From the NCBI RefSeq assembly GCF_026339735.1, contig NZ_JAPEQG010000001.1, forward strand, positions 4,712,001 to 4,776,000: 64,000 bases of DNA, given 5' to 3'. The DNA is from Streptomyces sp. NBC_01669 (GTDB taxonomy: Bacteria > Actinomycetota > Actinomycetes > Streptomycetales > Streptomycetaceae). Below are positions 7,919 through 18,936 of this stretch, piece after piece. The first letter of the stretch is position 1, and each line of letters starts with the position of its first letter. The position numbers and the translations under genes are program-made. A model generated the notes under the pieces. It made no database searches. It was not told where the DNA came from and worked only from the letters and a program-made list of their open reading frames with translations.

Positions 7919-8503
7919 AATATTCATCCACAGAGCCCCTCCGATGTTGTCCACCGGCGGCCCACAGGCCGGGCTGCGTTGTCCCCAGCTTCTCCACACC
8001 CCTGTCCACTGTTCGGCAACACAACACCCGCATTCACCGCGCGGAGTGAAAGGCGTCACACCAAGGAGCCTGGTTGGGCTGTGGGGAACCTGGGTAAAGC
8101 TGGGGACAGCCCTGGGGAGAACCACCCCTGTCCTGTGCATCGGGTGTGCAGAACTTTTGCGTGTCCACAGAAACGCCGGGTTGTCCACCGATGCCACCCA
8201 CAGGACCAGTGGATAAAAAAGCGTGCCTGACCTGCGAAAACGACGTTATCCACGGTTTCCACAGGACCTACTACTACTGCCACATAGAGTTAGCTCGGAT
8301 TCCGCTTCGAAGTGGGTGCTGTGCACAACTCGGCGCCGGAGCTCTCCAAACCTCTTGTCGCGACTTGACCCCGAGCAGCACCGAGTGTCGGTGCCGTAGG
8401 TCAGACTGGTCCCCGGACGTCCTCCGCCTGCCATCGGCGGAGCGACCCCGAGCAGACGACGAAGGCCAGCAGGGCGAGCGAGCAACAGCAGGAGGCGGTT
8501 CCG

Positions 8504-9634
8504 GTGAAGATCCGGGTGGAGCGCGATGTACTCGCGGAGGCGGTGGCCTGGGTGGCCCGCAGCCTTCCGGCCCGTCCGCCGGCGCCCGTTCTTGCGGGCC
8601 TTCTTCTGAGGGCCGAGGACGGCGCGCTCAGCTTCTCCAGCTTCGACTACGAGGTCTCGGCCCGGGTCTCGGTGGACGCCGAGGTCGAGGAGGACGGCAC
8701 GGTGCTGGTCTCCGGCCGGCTGCTCGCCGACATCTGCCGCGCCCTCCCCAACCGACCGGTGGAGATTTCCACCGACGGTGTACGGGCCACCGTGGTCTGC
8801 GGCTCCTCGCGATTCACACTCCACACCCTTCCTGTGGAGGAGTACCCGGCGCTGCCGCAGATGCCGACGGCGACGGGCACGGTCCCCGGCGAGGTCTTCG
8901 CCTCGGCCGCCGCCCAGGTCGCCATCGCCGCGGGCCGCGACGACACCCTGCCCGTCCTGACCGGCGTGCGGATCGAGATCGAGGGCGACACCGTCACCCT
9001 GGCGTCCACCGACCGCTACCGCTTCGCGGTCCGCGAGTTCCTGTGGAAGCCGGAGAACCCGGACGCCTCGGCCGTCGCCCTGGTGCCCGCCAAGACGCTG
9101 CTGGACACGGCCAAGGCCCTGACCAGCGGTGACACGGTGACGCTGGCGCTGTCCGGCTCCGGTGCCGGTGAAGGTCTGATCGGTTTCGAGGGCGCGGGTC
9201 GGCGTACGACCACGCGACTGCTCGAAGGCGATCTGCCGAAGTACCGGACGCTGTTCCCCACCGAGTTCAACTCGGTCGCCGTCATCGAGACCGCCCCGTT
9301 CGTCGAGGCCGTCAAGCGTGTGGCCCTCGTCGCCGAGCGGAACACCCCGGTGCGGCTCAGCTTCGAGCAGGGCGTGCTGATCCTCGAAGCCGGATCCAGC
9401 GACGATGCACAGGCTGTGGAGCGCGTCGACGCCGTGCTGGACGGTGACGACATCTCGATCGCCTTTAACCCGACCTTCCTGCTCGACGGGCTCAGCGCGA
9501 TCGACTCCCCGGTCGCCCAGCTCTCCTTCACGACGTCCACCAAGCCTGCGCTGCTCAGCGGTCGGCCGGCTGTGGATGCCGAGGCGGATGACGCGTACAA
9601 GTACCTGATCATGCCGGTCCGCCTCTCCGGCTGA
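8504..9634 (+). CDS. dnaN: DNA polymerase III beta sliding clamp
   Basis: DnaN forms the ring that tethers polymerase III to DNA. The 376-residue protein opens MKIRVERDVLAEAVAWVARSL and shows three repeated clamp domains (ALSFSSFDYEVSARV; LPVLTGVRIEIEGDTVTLASTDRYR; DISIAFNPTFLLDGL), ending with the conserved YLIMPVRL that binds partner proteins. The start is GTG 8504 with AGGAGG at 8490-8495. Length and sequence are normal for the family. Confidence 0.98.
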   Translation: MKIRVERDVLAEAVAWVARSLPARPPAPVLAGLLLRAEDGALSFSSFDYEVSARVSVDAEVEEDGTVLVSGRLLADICRALPNRPVEISTDGVRATVVCGSSRFTLHTLPVEEYPALPQMPTATGTVPGEVFASAAAQVAIAAGRDDTLPVLTGVRIEIEGDTVTLASTDRYRFAVREFLWKPENPDASAVALVPAKTLLDTAKALTSGDTVTLALSGSGAGEGLIGFEGAGRRTTTRLLEGDLPKYRTLFPTEFNSVAVIETAPFVEAVKRVALVAERNTPVRLSFEQGVLILEAGSSDDAQAVERVDAVLDGDDISIAFNPTFLLDGLSAIDSPVAQLSFTTSTKPALLSGRPAVDAEADDAYKYLIMPVRLSG

Positions 9635-9663
9635 TCCGGCCACCGGTCCTGTCACGGCAGCTT

Positions 9664-9699
9664 CCGACGGGCACGCTCAGCGCCGAGCATGCCCGTCGG
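9664..9699 (+). terminator. Terminator hairpin after dnaN
   Basis: CCGACGGGCA (9664-9673) pairs perfectly with TGCCCGTCGG (9690-9699), with an inner GCTC/GAGC stem. It begins 30 bp after the dnaN stop. Confidence 0.65.
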
Positions 9700-9765
9700 T
9701 CTGTCCCCGGCCGGGCGTAGGCTCGGCCTTGGGTACGAATCGGCACAACGCTTAAGGAATCTCTG

Positions 9766-10644
9766 ATGGAGCTCGGTCTCGTCGGCCTCGGCAAGATGGG
9801 CGGCAACATGCGCGAGCGCATCCGCCGCGCAGGCCACACCGTCATCGGTTACGACCGCAACCCGGACGTCTCCGATGTCCACAGCCTCGAAGAGCTTGTG
9901 GGCAAGCTGAAGGGCCCACGGGTCATCTGGGTGATGGTCCCGGCCGGTGCCGCGACCCAGTCCACGATCGACGAGCTGGCCGCGCTGCTCTCGCCCGGCG
10001 ACATCGTCGTGGACGGCGGGAACTCCCGCTGGACGGACGACGAGAAGCACGCGGTCGAGCTGGGAATCAAGGGCATCGGCTTCGTCGACTGCGGTGTCTC
10101 GGGCGGCGTCTGGGGCCTGGAGAACGGCTACGCGCTGATGTATGGCGGCGACGCCGAGAACGTGGCGAAGGTCCAGCCGGTCTTCGACGCGCTGAAGCCG
10201 GAGGGTGACTTCGGTTCCGTCCATGCGGGCAAGGTCGGCGCCGGCCACTTCGCGAAGATGGTCCACAACGGCATCGAGTACGCCATGATGCAGGCCTATG
10301 CCGAGGGCTGGGAGCTGCTGGAGAAGGTCGACTCCGTCACCGATGTCCGTGAGGTCTTCCGATCCTGGCAGGAGGGCACGGTCATCCGTTCCTGGCTGCT
10401 CGACCTGGCGGTCAACGCGCTGGACGACGACGAGCACCTCGACAAGCTCCGTGGCTTTGCAGCCGACTCTGGTGAGGGCCGGTGGACGGTGGAGGCTGCG
10501 ATCGACAACGCGGTGCCGCTGCCCGCGATCACCGCGTCGCTCTTCGCGCGATTCGCCTCGCGCCAGGACGACTCCCCGCAGATGAAGATGATCGCCGCGC
10601 TGCGCAACCAGTTCGGTGGCCACGCGGTCGAGAACAAGAAGTAG
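9766..10644 (+). CDS. gnd: 6-phosphogluconate dehydrogenase (decarboxylating), short form
   Basis: The enzyme oxidises and decarboxylates 6-phosphogluconate to ribulose 5-phosphate in the pentose phosphate pathway. The 292-residue protein has the Rossmann motif GLVGLGKMGGNM at the N-terminus, IVVDGGNSRWTDD, the substrate motif VDCGVSGGVWGLENGYALM, and the catalytic lysine/asparagine segment GAGHFAKMVHNGIEYAMMQ. Its length matches the short GntZ/YqeC-type branch rather than the ~480-residue form. The ATG is preceded by AAGGAA. Its place between dnaN and recF is usual in Streptomyces. Confidence 0.93.
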   Translation: MELGLVGLGKMGGNMRERIRRAGHTVIGYDRNPDVSDVHSLEELVGKLKGPRVIWVMVPAGAATQSTIDELAALLSPGDIVVDGGNSRWTDDEKHAVELGIKGIGFVDCGVSGGVWGLENGYALMYGGDAENVAKVQPVFDALKPEGDFGSVHAGKVGAGHFAKMVHNGIEYAMMQAYAEGWELLEKVDSVTDVREVFRSWQEGTVIRSWLLDLAVNALDDDEHLDKLRGFAADSGEGRWTVEAAIDNAVPLPAITASLFARFASRQDDSPQMKMIAALRNQFGGHAVENKK

Positions 10645-10655
10645 CCGCACCGAGG

Positions 10656-10682
10656 GCGGGCCGGACCATATCACCGGCCCGC
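10656..10682 (+). terminator. Hairpin between gnd and recF
   Basis: GCGGGCCGG (10656-10664) pairs perfectly with CCGGCCCGC (10674-10682), 11 bp after the gnd stop. Confidence 0.55.
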
Positions 10683-10727
10683 GCTGCGGAGCACGGAGCA
10701 GGAAGCCGGGAAGGTCGGCATACACCC

Positions 10728-11858
10728 ATGCATGTCACGCATCTCTCGCTGGCCGACTTCCGCTCGTACGCCCGGGTCGAGGTACCTCTCGACCCGGGCG
10801 TCACCGCGTTCGTGGGGGCGAACGGTCAGGGCAAGACGAATCTGGTCGAGGCCGTCGGTTACCTCGCGACGCTCGGTAGCCATCGTGTCTCCTCCGATGC
10901 GCCGCTGGTGCGGATGGGCGCGGACCGGGCCGTCATCCGGGCCGCCGTCACCCAGGGCGAGCGCGCGCAGCTGATCGAGCTGGAGCTCAATCCGGGGAGG
11001 GCCAATCGCGCCCGGATCAATCGATCGTCGCAGGTCAGGCCCCGTGACGTGCTGGGGATCGTACGGACTGTGCTGTTCGCGCCGGAGGATCTGGCGCTCG
11101 TCAAGGGCGATCCGGGGGAGCGTCGGCGCTTTCTCGACGAGCTGATCACTGCGCGTTCGCCGCGGATGGCCGGGGTCCGTTCGGACTACGAGCGGGTGCT
11201 GAAGCAGCGCAACACCCTGCTGAAGTCCGCGGCGATGGCGCGCAGGCACGGCGGCAGGTCGATGGATCTGTCCACCCTCGACGTGTGGGACCAGCATCTG
11301 GGCCGGGTGGGCGCGGAGCTGCTGGCGCAGCGGCTGGATCTGATCGCGACCCTGCACCCGCTGACGGACAAGGCGTACGCGGATGTCGCGCCCGGTGGTG
11401 GCCCGGTGACGCTGGAGTACCGCAGTTCGGTCGGTGCGGGCGTGGAGCCCGCCCGTACCCGTGACGAGCTGTACGAGCAGCTGCTCGCTGCACTCGCGGA
11501 GGTCCGCAAACAGGAGATCGAGCGCGGCGTGACGCTGGTCGGTCCGCACCGTGACGATCTGCTGCTGGGACTGCGCGGGATGCCCGCCAAGGGGTACGCG
11601 AGCCATGGCGAGTCCTGGTCGTACGCGCTGGCGCTGCGGCTTGCCTCGTACGATCTGCTGCGCACCGAGGGCAATGAGCCGGTGCTCGTGCTGGACGATG
11701 TCTTCGCCGAGCTGGATGCGCGGCGCCGGGAGCGGCTGGCGGAACTGGTCGCTCCGGGTGAGCAGGTGCTGGTGACGGCGGCGGTGGACGATGACGTTCC
11801 GGGGGTGCTGGCGGGAACGCGGTATGCGGTGTCGGCGGGCGAGGTGAAGCGGATATGA
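10728..11858 (+). CDS. recF: DNA replication and repair protein RecF
   Basis: RecF is the ABC/SMC-like ATPase that with RecO and RecR loads RecA at gapped DNA. The start ATG 10728 gives MHVTHLSLADFRSYARVEVPL and 376 residues; the longer open frame upstream lies in the gnd end and spacer. Walker A is FVGANGQGKTNLVEAV. The signature region is GVTLVGPHRDDLLL with the downstream YASHGESWSYALALRLA, and Walker B is LVLDDVFAELDARRRERL. Its stop overlaps the next gene's ATG (ATGA). Confidence 0.97.
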   Translation: MHVTHLSLADFRSYARVEVPLDPGVTAFVGANGQGKTNLVEAVGYLATLGSHRVSSDAPLVRMGADRAVIRAAVTQGERAQLIELELNPGRANRARINRSSQVRPRDVLGIVRTVLFAPEDLALVKGDPGERRRFLDELITARSPRMAGVRSDYERVLKQRNTLLKSAAMARRHGGRSMDLSTLDVWDQHLGRVGAELLAQRLDLIATLHPLTDKAYADVAPGGGPVTLEYRSSVGAGVEPARTRDELYEQLLAALAEVRKQEIERGVTLVGPHRDDLLLGLRGMPAKGYASHGESWSYALALRLASYDLLRTEGNEPVLVLDDVFAELDARRRERLAELVAPGEQVLVTAAVDDDVPGVLAGTRYAVSAGEVKRI

Positions 11859-12436
11859 GCGGCTCCGTCGATCCGGCGAAGGGTGCTGCCGGCGGCCCGC
11901 AGGAGCCGTTGGGCGAGGCGAAGCAGCCGGAGGCGTCCGGTGTCGATCTGGCGCGGGTCGCCCTGCGTGCGGCGAAGGAGCAGGCTCGGGCGCGCGGGGC
12001 TGCGGCGCAGCAGAAGAAACAGGCCAGACGGGGCGGGGGGCTGCGTTCCGGCGCGCGGGCGGACGGGCGCGATCCGTTGCCGCTGGGCGCCGCGATCAAT
12101 CGTCTGATCACCGAGCGCGGCTGGGAGACCCCCGCGGCGGTGGGCGGTGTGATGGGCCGCTGGCCGCAGATCGTCGGTGAGGATCTGGCCAATCATTGTG
12201 TGCCGCTGCGGTACGACGAGGCCCCCGAGGAGCGGGTGCTCACGGTGCAGTGCGATTCGACGGCCTGGGCGACGCAGCTGCGGCTGCTGGCGCCGCAGCT
12301 GGTCGCCCGGCTGAACGCGGATCTGGGGCACGGAACTGTAAAGTTGATCAAGGTTCTGGGGCCGGGTGGTCCGCAGCGCAGATTCGGTCCGCTGCGTGCG
12401 CCGGGAAGCACCGGCCCGGGCGATACATACGGCTGA
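11855..12436 (+). CDS. dciA: DUF721 protein, DciA-like replicative helicase loader
   Basis: The 193-residue protein has a basic, disordered N-terminal half (RAAKEQARARGAAAQQKKQARRGG) and a C-terminal DUF721 domain (AAINRLITERGWETPAAVGGVMGRWPQIVGEDLANHCVPLRY, then LTVQCDSTAWATQLRLLAPQL). DUF721 proteins at this recF-gyrB position are DciA, which helps load or operate DnaB in bacteria lacking DnaC. That function is known from homologues and is inferred here. It overlaps recF by 4 nt. Confidence 0.85.
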   Translation: MSGSVDPAKGAAGGPQEPLGEAKQPEASGVDLARVALRAAKEQARARGAAAQQKKQARRGGGLRSGARADGRDPLPLGAAINRLITERGWETPAAVGGVMGRWPQIVGEDLANHCVPLRYDEAPEERVLTVQCDSTAWATQLRLLAPQLVARLNADLGHGTVKLIKVLGPGGPQRRFGPLRAPGSTGPGDTYG

Positions 12437-12876
12437 CCTGGGCTTTTCTGTCCCTGCGTGGTTCTCTTCCCGATGTCGGCAGCTGCCGTTCCGCAGTCCG
12501 GAGAAGTTCGGCTGGGGTGGTGTGCTGCCTTCTCTGCGGTGTTGTCCGCTGCTTCCGTGATGTACGGGTCTGTGCAGGTTGAAACCTTGCGGTGCGGCCG
12601 GGGCGTCCCTCACTGTAGCGAGAGGTTGACAGGCCGAAGCGCTCAATGCCCGCGTGAGCCTCTTGGGGCCCCATCCCGAATATGGGGAGTCGTCAGGCGC
12701 TCATTCAGGGCGGCACATGCGGACTCAGGTACCGGCAAACCCCCATTCGTGTCGGCGCTACCGGTAGACTGGTGAACAATCCCGCATCCTTGCGGGAGTC
12801 GTCGATACAAGCCGAACGACGCAGCCGCTCCCGCTTGTCCGGAGAACGGCCTGTGCTGTGCCAGAAAGGGCGCTTC
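12437..12876. promoter_or_regulatory. gyrB upstream region with leader hairpin
   Basis: A 440-bp gap without a credible gene. TAGACT at 12765-12770 fits a -10 element but has no good -35 at the usual spacing. TCCCGC (12780-12785) pairs with GCGGGA (12792-12797) to form a small perfect hairpin just downstream, which would fall at the start of the gyrB leader. The in-frame extension of gyrB upstream of 12877 is not conserved-looking. Confidence 0.5.
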
Positions 12877-14922
12877 GTGGCCGATTCCGGCAACCCCAAC
12901 GAGAACATTCCGTCCACACCCGGTGAGAGCGGCGAGGCAGCTTCCTCGTACGACGCCAGCGCGATCACCGTCCTCGAGGGCCTGGACGCGGTCCGCAAGC
13001 GACCTGGCATGTACATCGGCTCGACCGGTGAGCGTGGACTTCACCACCTTGTGCAAGAGGTCGTCGACAACTCGGTCGATGAAGCCCTGGCCGGGCACGC
13101 GGACACCATCGACGTCACGATCCTTGCCGACGGCGGGGTCCGAGTGATCGACAACGGTCGCGGTATCCCCGTCGACATCGTGCCGTCGGAGAAGAAGCCC
13201 GCGGTCGAGGTCGTGCTGACGGTGCTGCACGCCGGCGGCAAGTTCGGCGGCGGCGGATATGCCGTCTCCGGCGGTCTGCACGGTGTCGGTGTCTCCGTCG
13301 TGAACGCCCTGTCGACGCGCGTCTCGGTCGAGGTCAGGAGGGACGGCTACCGCTGGACCCAGGACTACAAGCTCGGTGTGCCCACGGCGCCGCTGGCCCG
13401 TAACGAGGCCACCGACAGGACCGGCACGACCGTCACCTTCTGGGCCGACGGCGACATCTTCGAGACCACCGAGTACTCCTTCGAGACGCTGTCGCGCCGC
13501 TTCCAGGAGATGGCGTTCCTCAACAAGGGCCTGACGATCAGGCTCACGGATGAGCGTGAGTCGGCGAAGGCGACGGCGGGCGCGGATGTCGCGGAGGCGG
13601 TCGAGGTCGCCGAGGAGGAAGCGGCCCGGACGGTCACGTACCACTACGAGGGCGGCATCGTCGACTTCGTGAAGTACCTCAACTCCCGCAAGGGCGACGT
13701 CATTCACCAGTCGGTGATCGACATCGAGGCCGAGGACAAGGAGCGACTCCTCTCGGCCGAGATCGCGATGCAGTGGAACACGCAGTACAGCGAGGGTGTC
13801 TACTCCTTCGCCAACACGATCCACACGCATGAGGGTGGTACGCACGAGGAGGGCTTCCGCGCGGCGCTGACCACGCTGGTCAACAAGTACGCGCGGGACA
13901 AGAAGCTGCTGCGCGAGAAGGACGACAACCTCACCGGTGACGACATCCGTGAGGGTCTGACGGCGATCATCTCGGTGAAGCTGGGCGAGCCGCAGTTCGA
14001 GGGCCAGACGAAGACCAAGCTGGGCAACACGGAGGCGAAGACCTTCGTCCAGAAAGTGGTCCACGAGCACCTCACGGACTGGTTCGACCGGAACCCGAAC
14101 GAGGCCGCGGACATCATCCGCAAGGGCATCGCGGCAGCCACGGCCCGCGTTGCCGCCCGGAAGGCGCGCGACCTGACCCGTCGCAAGGGGCTCCTGGAGA
14201 GCGCCTCGCTGCCGGGCAAACTGAGCGACTGCCAGTCGAACGACCCGACGAAGTGCGAGATCTTCATCGTCGAGGGTGACTCCGCCGGTGGTTCGGCGAA
14301 GTCCGGCCGTAACCCGATGTACCAGGCCATCCTGCCGATCCGAGGCAAGATCCTGAACGTCGAGAAGGCCCGGGTCGACAAGATCCTGCAGAACACCGAG
14401 GTCCAGGCGCTGATCAGTGCCTTCGGCACGGGCGTGCACGAGGACTTCGACATCGAGAAGCTCCGCTATCACAAGATCATTCTGATGGCGGACGCCGACG
14501 TCGACGGTCAGCACATCAACACGCTGCTGCTGACGTTCCTCTTCCGCTTCATGCGGCCGCTGGTCGAGGCCGGCCATGTCTACCTCTCCCGCCCGCCGCT
14601 CTACAAGATCAAGTGGGGCCGCGACGACTTCGAGTACGCGTACTCGGACCGCGAGCGCGACGCCCTGGTCGAGCTCGGCAAGCAGAACGGCAAGCGGATC
14701 AAGGAAGACTCGATCCAGCGCTTCAAGGGTCTCGGTGAGATGAACGCCGAAGAGCTGCGCATCACGACGATGGACGTCGACCACCGCGTGCTCGGCCAGG
14801 TCACGCTGGACGACGCGGCGCAGGCCGACGACCTCTTCTCGGTGCTGATGGGTGAGGACGTCGAGGCACGGCGCTCGTTCATCCAGCGCAACGCCAAGGA
14901 CGTCCGCTTCCTCGACATCTGA
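12877..14922 (+). CDS. gyrB: DNA gyrase subunit B
   Basis: GyrB is the ATPase/TOPRIM subunit of gyrase, which introduces negative supercoils. The start is GTG 12877 (V-ADSGNPNENIPS) with AGAAAGGG upstream, giving 681 residues. GHKL ATPase motifs are NSVDEALAG (near 65), VIDNGRGIPVD and GGLHGVGVSVVNALS (near 131). The TOPRIM domain has EGDSAGGSAKSGR near 465 and the metal motif MADADVDG near 536. The C-terminus RFKGLGEMN...RNAKDVRFLDI is complete. It lies 47 bp before gyrA. Confidence 0.98.
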   Translation: MADSGNPNENIPSTPGESGEAASSYDASAITVLEGLDAVRKRPGMYIGSTGERGLHHLVQEVVDNSVDEALAGHADTIDVTILADGGVRVIDNGRGIPVDIVPSEKKPAVEVVLTVLHAGGKFGGGGYAVSGGLHGVGVSVVNALSTRVSVEVRRDGYRWTQDYKLGVPTAPLARNEATDRTGTTVTFWADGDIFETTEYSFETLSRRFQEMAFLNKGLTIRLTDERESAKATAGADVAEAVEVAEEEAARTVTYHYEGGIVDFVKYLNSRKGDVIHQSVIDIEAEDKERLLSAEIAMQWNTQYSEGVYSFANTIHTHEGGTHEEGFRAALTTLVNKYARDKKLLREKDDNLTGDDIREGLTAIISVKLGEPQFEGQTKTKLGNTEAKTFVQKVVHEHLTDWFDRNPNEAADIIRKGIAAATARVAARKARDLTRRKGLLESASLPGKLSDCQSNDPTKCEIFIVEGDSAGGSAKSGRNPMYQAILPIRGKILNVEKARVDKILQNTEVQALISAFGTGVHEDFDIEKLRYHKIILMADADVDGQHINTLLLTFLFRFMRPLVEAGHVYLSRPPLYKIKWGRDDFEYAYSDRERDALVELGKQNGKRIKEDSIQRFKGLGEMNAEELRITTMDVDHRVLGQVTLDDAAQADDLFSVLMGEDVEARRSFIQRNAKDVRFLDI

Positions 14923-14969
14923 GTCGGCCGTACCAAGCAAGCCGCAGCTCGAAAGGACTTTGACCAGCA

Positions 14970-17594
<2,625 letters not shown>

Positions 17595-17597
17595 AGC

Positions 17598-18272
17598 GTG
17601 AGTGGAGCCACGGGCGCCGGTTCGGCCGCTTCCGGAGCTGGAGCGAGCGGTGCCCGTGGCCCTGCCACGGACTCCCAAGGGGGCACTGTGACGGACACCC
17701 GGGGGCCTCAGCCCCAGTACGAGGGATACGCGACCGGGCCGCTGCCCGGTGAGCGTGAGCCCGCGCCGGGGCAGGCAGGCGGGCCTTACCACCCGCCGCA
17801 GGCGTACCCCTCGCCCGCGGGCGGGACGCAGGGCGGGCAGCAGGGCGTCGGTGCCGCGCAGGCGGCCCGTCGCCCGCGGACGGGGGCGCGGACCACTCCG
17901 CGTACCCGCAAGGCGCGACTGCGGGTGGCGAAGGCCGACCCGTGGTCGGTGATGAAGGTCAGCTTCCTGCTCTCCATCGCGCTCGGCATCTGCACGGTCG
18001 TGGCGGCCGCGGTCCTGTGGCTGGTGATGGACGCCATGGGCGTCTTCTCCACCGTGGGCGGCACCATCAGCGAGGCGACCGGTTCCAACGACAGCAACGG
18101 CTTCGATGTGCAGTCGTTCCTGTCGCTTCCGCGCGTCCTCATCTTCACGTCGGTCATCGCGGTGATCGACGTCGTGCTGGCGACCGCGCTGGCGACGCTG
18201 GGCGCCTTCATCTACAACTTGTCGGCCGGTTTCGTGGGCGGTGTCGAGCTCACGCTGGCCGAGGACGAGTAG
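17598..18272 (+). CDS. DUF3566 membrane protein
   Basis: The 224-residue protein has a disordered Gly/Pro/Ala-rich N-terminal half and a C-terminal DUF3566 domain. The domain has two membrane segments (VSFLLSIALGICTVVAAAVLWLV and the hydrophobic stretch around VIAVIDVVLATALATLGAFIYNL), ending AGFVGGVELTLAEDE. The same gene follows gyrA in mycobacteria and other actinobacteria. Function is unknown; a role in growth or division is only suggested by context. It starts 4 nt after the gyrA stop, so it is probably co-transcribed. Confidence 0.85.
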   Translation: MSGATGAGSAASGAGASGARGPATDSQGGTVTDTRGPQPQYEGYATGPLPGEREPAPGQAGGPYHPPQAYPSPAGGTQGGQQGVGAAQAARRPRTGARTTPRTRKARLRVAKADPWSVMKVSFLLSIALGICTVVAAAVLWLVMDAMGVFSTVGGTISEATGSNDSNGFDVQSFLSLPRVLIFTSVIAVIDVVLATALATLGAFIYNLSAGFVGGVELTLAEDE

Positions 18273-18289
18273 GGCTGCGGGTATCGATT

Positions 18290-18318
18290 TTGGGACTGGC
18301 CCCGACGTGCGCTAATCT
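18290..18318 (+). promoter_or_regulatory. Promoter of tRNA-Ile
   Basis: TTGGGA (18290-18295) and TAATCT (18313-18318) are 17 bp apart, and the mature tRNA begins 26 bp after the -10. The flanking GCTAATCTTC is repeated before tRNA-Leu. Confidence 0.6.
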
Positions 18319-18343
18319 TCAGAAGTCAGCGCGCAGGCGCGGC

Positions 18344-18420
18344 GGGGCTATAGCTCAGTTGGTTAGAGCGCATCCCTGATAAGGATGAGGCCACAGGTTC
18401 AAATCCTGTTAGCCCCACCA
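18344..18420 (+). tRNA. tRNA-Ile (anticodon GAT)
   Basis: A full cloverleaf: acceptor GGGGCTA/TAGCCCC, D-arm AGCTCAGTTGGTTAGAGC, anticodon arm CATCC-CTGATAA-GGATG with GAT at 18378-18380, and T-arm ACAGG-TTCAAAT-CCTGT. The 3' CCA is encoded. Confidence 0.97.
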
Positions 18421-18424
18421 GTAC

Positions 18425-18458
18425 AAAGACCCCCAACCGATCACGGTTGGGGGTCTTT
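18425..18458. terminator. Terminator after tRNA-Ile
   Basis: AAAGACCCCCAACCG (18425-18439) and CGGTTGGGGGTCTTT (18444-18458) form a perfect 15-bp stem with an ATCA loop. The T/A-flanked stem works in both directions. Confidence 0.9.
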
Positions 18459-18475
18459 GGCATCTATGGCTGACA

Positions 18476-18620
18476 TCAGCCGACGAGTGGGTCTTGCAGC
18501 AGGTCGGCGAGCAGTGCAACGGCTTCCCGATCGTCGGAGCCGACCACGTGCGTATAGGCGTCCTGGTCATGCCGATCTGGTCACGAGACGCTCGAAGCTC
18601 CGGGAGGAGCCCACAGAGTC
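18476..18620 (-). pseudogene. Tyrosine integrase 3' remnant (frameshifted)
   Basis: On the minus strand 18476-18580 reads DAYTHVVGSDDREAVALLAD then LLQDPLVG and stop. This matches the end of actinobacterial tyrosine integrases: catalytic Tyr in YTHV, then a REAVALLADLL helix. In another frame just upstream lies DQIGMT. One nucleotide added after it would join the two as QIGMTQDAYTHV, the usual integrase sequence. The rest of the gene is gone. It sits beside tRNA-Ile, a common integration site. This is a short match read by eye. Confidence 0.55.
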
Positions 18621-18876
18621 GATCATGCTGCCCCGCTCCGAGGTTGTGCGTGGTTGTACGGGGATGCGCGCGGGGCAGGAATGTGCAGGGTCCCGCGACG
18701 AGGGCTGTACGGTCTCGGGTGTCGGAGTGCGGAGTGCAGGGCGCGGGGCGCGGGAACGGCTCTGTCGGCGCAGGCGATCGCGCGATCGGGAACCGTGGAG
18801 CAAGGCTTCGCGAACTGCGAGTCCGTCCGCCACTGCCGTGGTGGGCGCGAAGCCGGCCCCCGGCTGCCCGGCGTAC
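18581..18876. other. Non-coding stretch with no recognised feature
   Basis: Apart from the possible integrase debris at its left edge, I see no gene here. The open frames give Arg/Ser/Pro-rich translations without family motifs. It may be decayed remains of an integrated element. Confidence 0.4.
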
Positions 18877-18914
18877 GAAAAGGCCCCCGTCCGGTGTGAA
18901 CCGGACCAGGGGCC
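18877..18914 (-). terminator. Terminator of the small secreted-protein gene
   Basis: GTCCGGT (18889-18895) pairs with ACCGGAC (18900-18906), extended by CCCC/GGGG and GGCC pairs on the outside (GGCCCCC at 18882, AGGGGCC at 18908). It lies just past the 3' end of the minus-strand gene at 18937. Confidence 0.65.
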
Positions 18915-18936
18915 CCGTGCGTCAGTGGCGCCGCTC

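Larger units (their letters stand above)
7457..8503. other. Origin of chromosomal replication (oriC)
   Basis: The 1,047-bp dnaA-dnaN gap has no credible gene and is dense in 9-mers related to TTGTCCACA/TTATCCACA on both strands. I read about 15-19 between 7766 and 8263. The one exact match is TGTGGACAA (7910-7918, minus). One-mismatch copies include 7766, 7818, 7898, 7924, 7947, 7979, 7990, 8181, 8208 and 8246. They cluster in a left group (7766-8010) and a right group (8080-8263) around a core with few boxes (8011-8160). No long AT-rich unwinding element stands out; the most A/T-biased bits are around 7783-7793 and 8209-8220. Confidence 0.93.

Noticed and set aside
8146..8503. A possible small gene in the right part of oriC
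   Set aside because: The open frames run across DnaA boxes and into dnaN in another frame, with no ribosome site.
18567..18833. An 88-codon minus-strand frame right of tRNA-Ile
   Set aside because: It overlaps the integrase remnant in another frame and is Arg/Ser-rich without motif.
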